A DNA stretch of 23,617 bases, from assembly GCA_002358855.1 (NCBI GenBank), contig DEPQ01000048.1, positions 596 to 24,212 on the forward strand. The letters are read 5' to 3'. A program made the position numbers and the translations under genes. This stretch comes from Bacteroidales bacterium UBA3388 (GTDB lineage Bacteria; Bacteroidota; Bacteroidia; Bacteroidales; P3). This document shows, piece after piece, positions 22,344 through 23,617 of this stretch (position 1 is the first letter of the stretch; each line of letters begins with the position of its first letter). The notes beneath the pieces are model-generated. The model did no database searches. It had not been told where the DNA came from and saw nothing but the letters and a program-made list of their open reading frames with translations.

Positions 22344-23617
22344 TAGCGAAACCATTTTGAAGCAACATCCACAGCATTATCTATAATATAATCTATATCT
22401 TCAAAAGATAATGGAACACCATATTCTTTTTTTATCACATCAATCAGATAATCCTCTAATTCTAACTTCATAGTTCCTATAAGTCTATCATTAGAAAAAC
22501 AATCTACAATAATATGCCCATTAATAATTTCATCTATCTTATTTGCTGTTATTAAAGCGATATTTGTCAAATCAAATCCTTCAACATTTTTGCAGATTCT
22601 TTTATAAACCTCTAATACTAAACCAAAATATGCCCTACCAACATTATTATTTTGCAAAGATTCTGGTATTTCACTATCTGTATGATTTAATACCTTTTGC
22701 ATAATATCTTCTGCTCGTTGCAAATATTCAGCTTCACTTATACGACCTTGCTTATACTCTTCAATAGTTTCTTCTAACATTTTAGAGAATTTTTTAAAGA
22801 AAGCAGGATCTGTATCCATACTCTCTGTTATATATTTCGCTGTTCGCGATGCAATCGTATCAGCCTTTGCTACTTTACCTACAATTTTCTCTACCTCTTC
22901 GGAAAACTTCTCTTTATCAAATATATTAACCAAATCAGTAATCACTTGTACTTCTCCACTTTCAATATGAATATCTATAAGTTTTTGAATTTGTCCTTCA
23001 TACTGAGAAAAACAAATCGTATCTGAATATCTTTCTTGAACCGCTCTACGAAGTTTAAGGAACATAGTCAAATCACTTTTATAACGATTTATCTGTTCTT
23101 GTGAAGTTGTTTTATAAAAATCTACTGAAGAAAGAGCTATTTTCAAATTGCGAGTATAATCAGTTAATTTTTCATAAAAAGTATTTCGTATATCATCTAA
23201 TCGTAATACTTCTCCGTAAGCCTCTAAATCATTATTATTTTTAATAGATTTGAAAATATCCCAAACATCACTATGACGCTGTGATAACTTAGCAACTTCG
23301 TCTGCTATATTGGTATATGTTCCATCAATATCTTCTTTATCAAATTCTGTATATATCTCCAACGCATCTTGCAAATTACAAAAAACTCCATAATAATCTA
23401 CAATATAGCCAAAGTCTTTATCATCGCACACGCGATTTACTCTTGCAATAGCTTGCAATAATGTATGATCTTTAAGTTTTCTATCAAGGTATAACACCGT
23501 ATTTTTAGGCTCATCAAATCCTGTCAATAATTTATCTACAACTATTATAATTTCTGGCTTATCACTATTTTTAAATCTATTGATTATATTTTGCTCATAT
23601 TTTTTAGGAGTTCCATG
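22343..23617 (-). CDS. hsdR: Type I restriction endonuclease subunit R, 3' part (second system)
   Basis: Partial: the frame is open to the right edge, so the true start lies outside. About 424 codons are present. The visible part includes the helicase segments V and VI (VVDKLLTGFDEP near the edge, TLLQAIARVNRV) and the family's helical C-terminus ending VASKWFR. It is a different subfamily from the hsdR at 4070 (LTGFDEPKNTVLYLDRKL against ITGFDVPCLDTMYIDKPL). The apparent start within LLTGFDEP is a TTG inside the motif, not a real start. It is coupled through TAATG to the YgjP-like gene. Confidence 0.93.
   Translation of the reverse strand, partial: HGTPKKYEQNIINRFKNSDKPEIIIVVDKLLTGFDEPKNTVLYLDRKLKDHTLLQAIARVNRVCDDKDFGYIVDYYGVFCNLQDALEIYTEFDKEDIDGTYTNIADEVAKLSQRHSDVWDIFKSIKNNNDLEAYGEVLRLDDIRNTFYEKLTDYTRNLKIALSSVDFYKTTSQEQINRYKSDLTMFLKLRRAVQERYSDTICFSQYEGQIQKLIDIHIESGEVQVITDLVNIFDKEKFSEEVEKIVGKVAKADTIASRTAKYITESMDTDPAFFKKFSKMLEETIEEYKQGRISEAEYLQRAEDIMQKVLNHTDSEIPESLQNNNVGRAYFGLVLEVYKRICKNVEGFDLTNIALITANKIDEIINGHIIVDCFSNDRLIGTMKLELEDYLIDVIKKEYGVPLSFEDIDYIIDNAVDVASKWFR

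Noticed and set aside
22343..23527. Start of the right-hand hsdR at 23527.
   Set aside because: The codon there is a TTG within LLTGFDEP, an internal helicase motif, and the frame remains open for 30 more codons to the window edge.
1..23617. tRNA genes, CRISPR arrays, insertion sequences.
   Set aside because: Read through the intergenic stretches on both strands and saw no cloverleaf with a TTCGA loop, no regularly spaced direct repeats of CRISPR type and no transposase reading frame.

Overview
This window comes from an AT-rich member of the Bacteroidota, most likely a Bacteroidales-type organism. I infer this from Bacteroidota -7 boxes of the form TAnnTTTG upstream of several genes (one, before the AraC gene, has a well-spaced TTTG -33 element), the near absence of Shine-Dalgarno sequences, TAATG stop/start overlaps, and the families present: a Bacteroidota-type LptD, a GH109-type glycosidase lipoprotein, a PKD-domain remnant, and an Na/Pi cotransporter with a PhoU-like tail.

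Left region (1-7287, + strand): a type I restriction-modification locus with accessory genes. The order is fic (AMP-transferase-like, with its own inhibitory motif and a C-terminal winged helix), hsdS, an unrecognised 159-aa helical protein, a 302-aa protein with a HEPN-type Rx4H motif and an LprI-like C-terminus, and hsdR. hsdM is not in the window and is probably just off the left edge. A hairpin terminator follows hsdR. Two putative RNase/toxin-like genes between the specificity and motor subunits make this the most novel part of the window.

Middle region (7298-21075): chromosomal housekeeping and surface genes. A minus-strand ECF sigma factor without an adjacent anti-sigma gene is divergent from a small lipoprotein. 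These are followed by the Na/Pi cotransporter, an AraC-type regulator, a minus-strand cluster of three small proteins (a repeat-bearing acidic protein, a charged secreted helix and an unknown), and an N-terminally truncated outer-membrane barrel remnant. Next come a minus-strand pair, lptD and a GH109-like lipoprotein. Divergent from lptD is a plus-strand run: cell-wall amidase with a SPOR-like end, an MCE/MlaD-like protein, a radical SAM protein, and a FeoB membrane core that lacks the GTPase domain. LptD, the amidase and the MCE protein form an envelope-biogenesis neighbourhood.

Right region (21076-23617): a PKD-type surface-protein remnant, then a second, different type I restriction locus on the minus strand. 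It shows the 3' part of hsdR, which continues beyond the window, and a translationally coupled YgjP/SprT-like zinc metalloprotease. About 14 kb of core-like DNA is therefore bounded by two unlike type I systems pointing towards each other, and decayed surface-protein genes lie next to one of the junctions. No tRNA, rRNA, CRISPR array or insertion sequence was seen.
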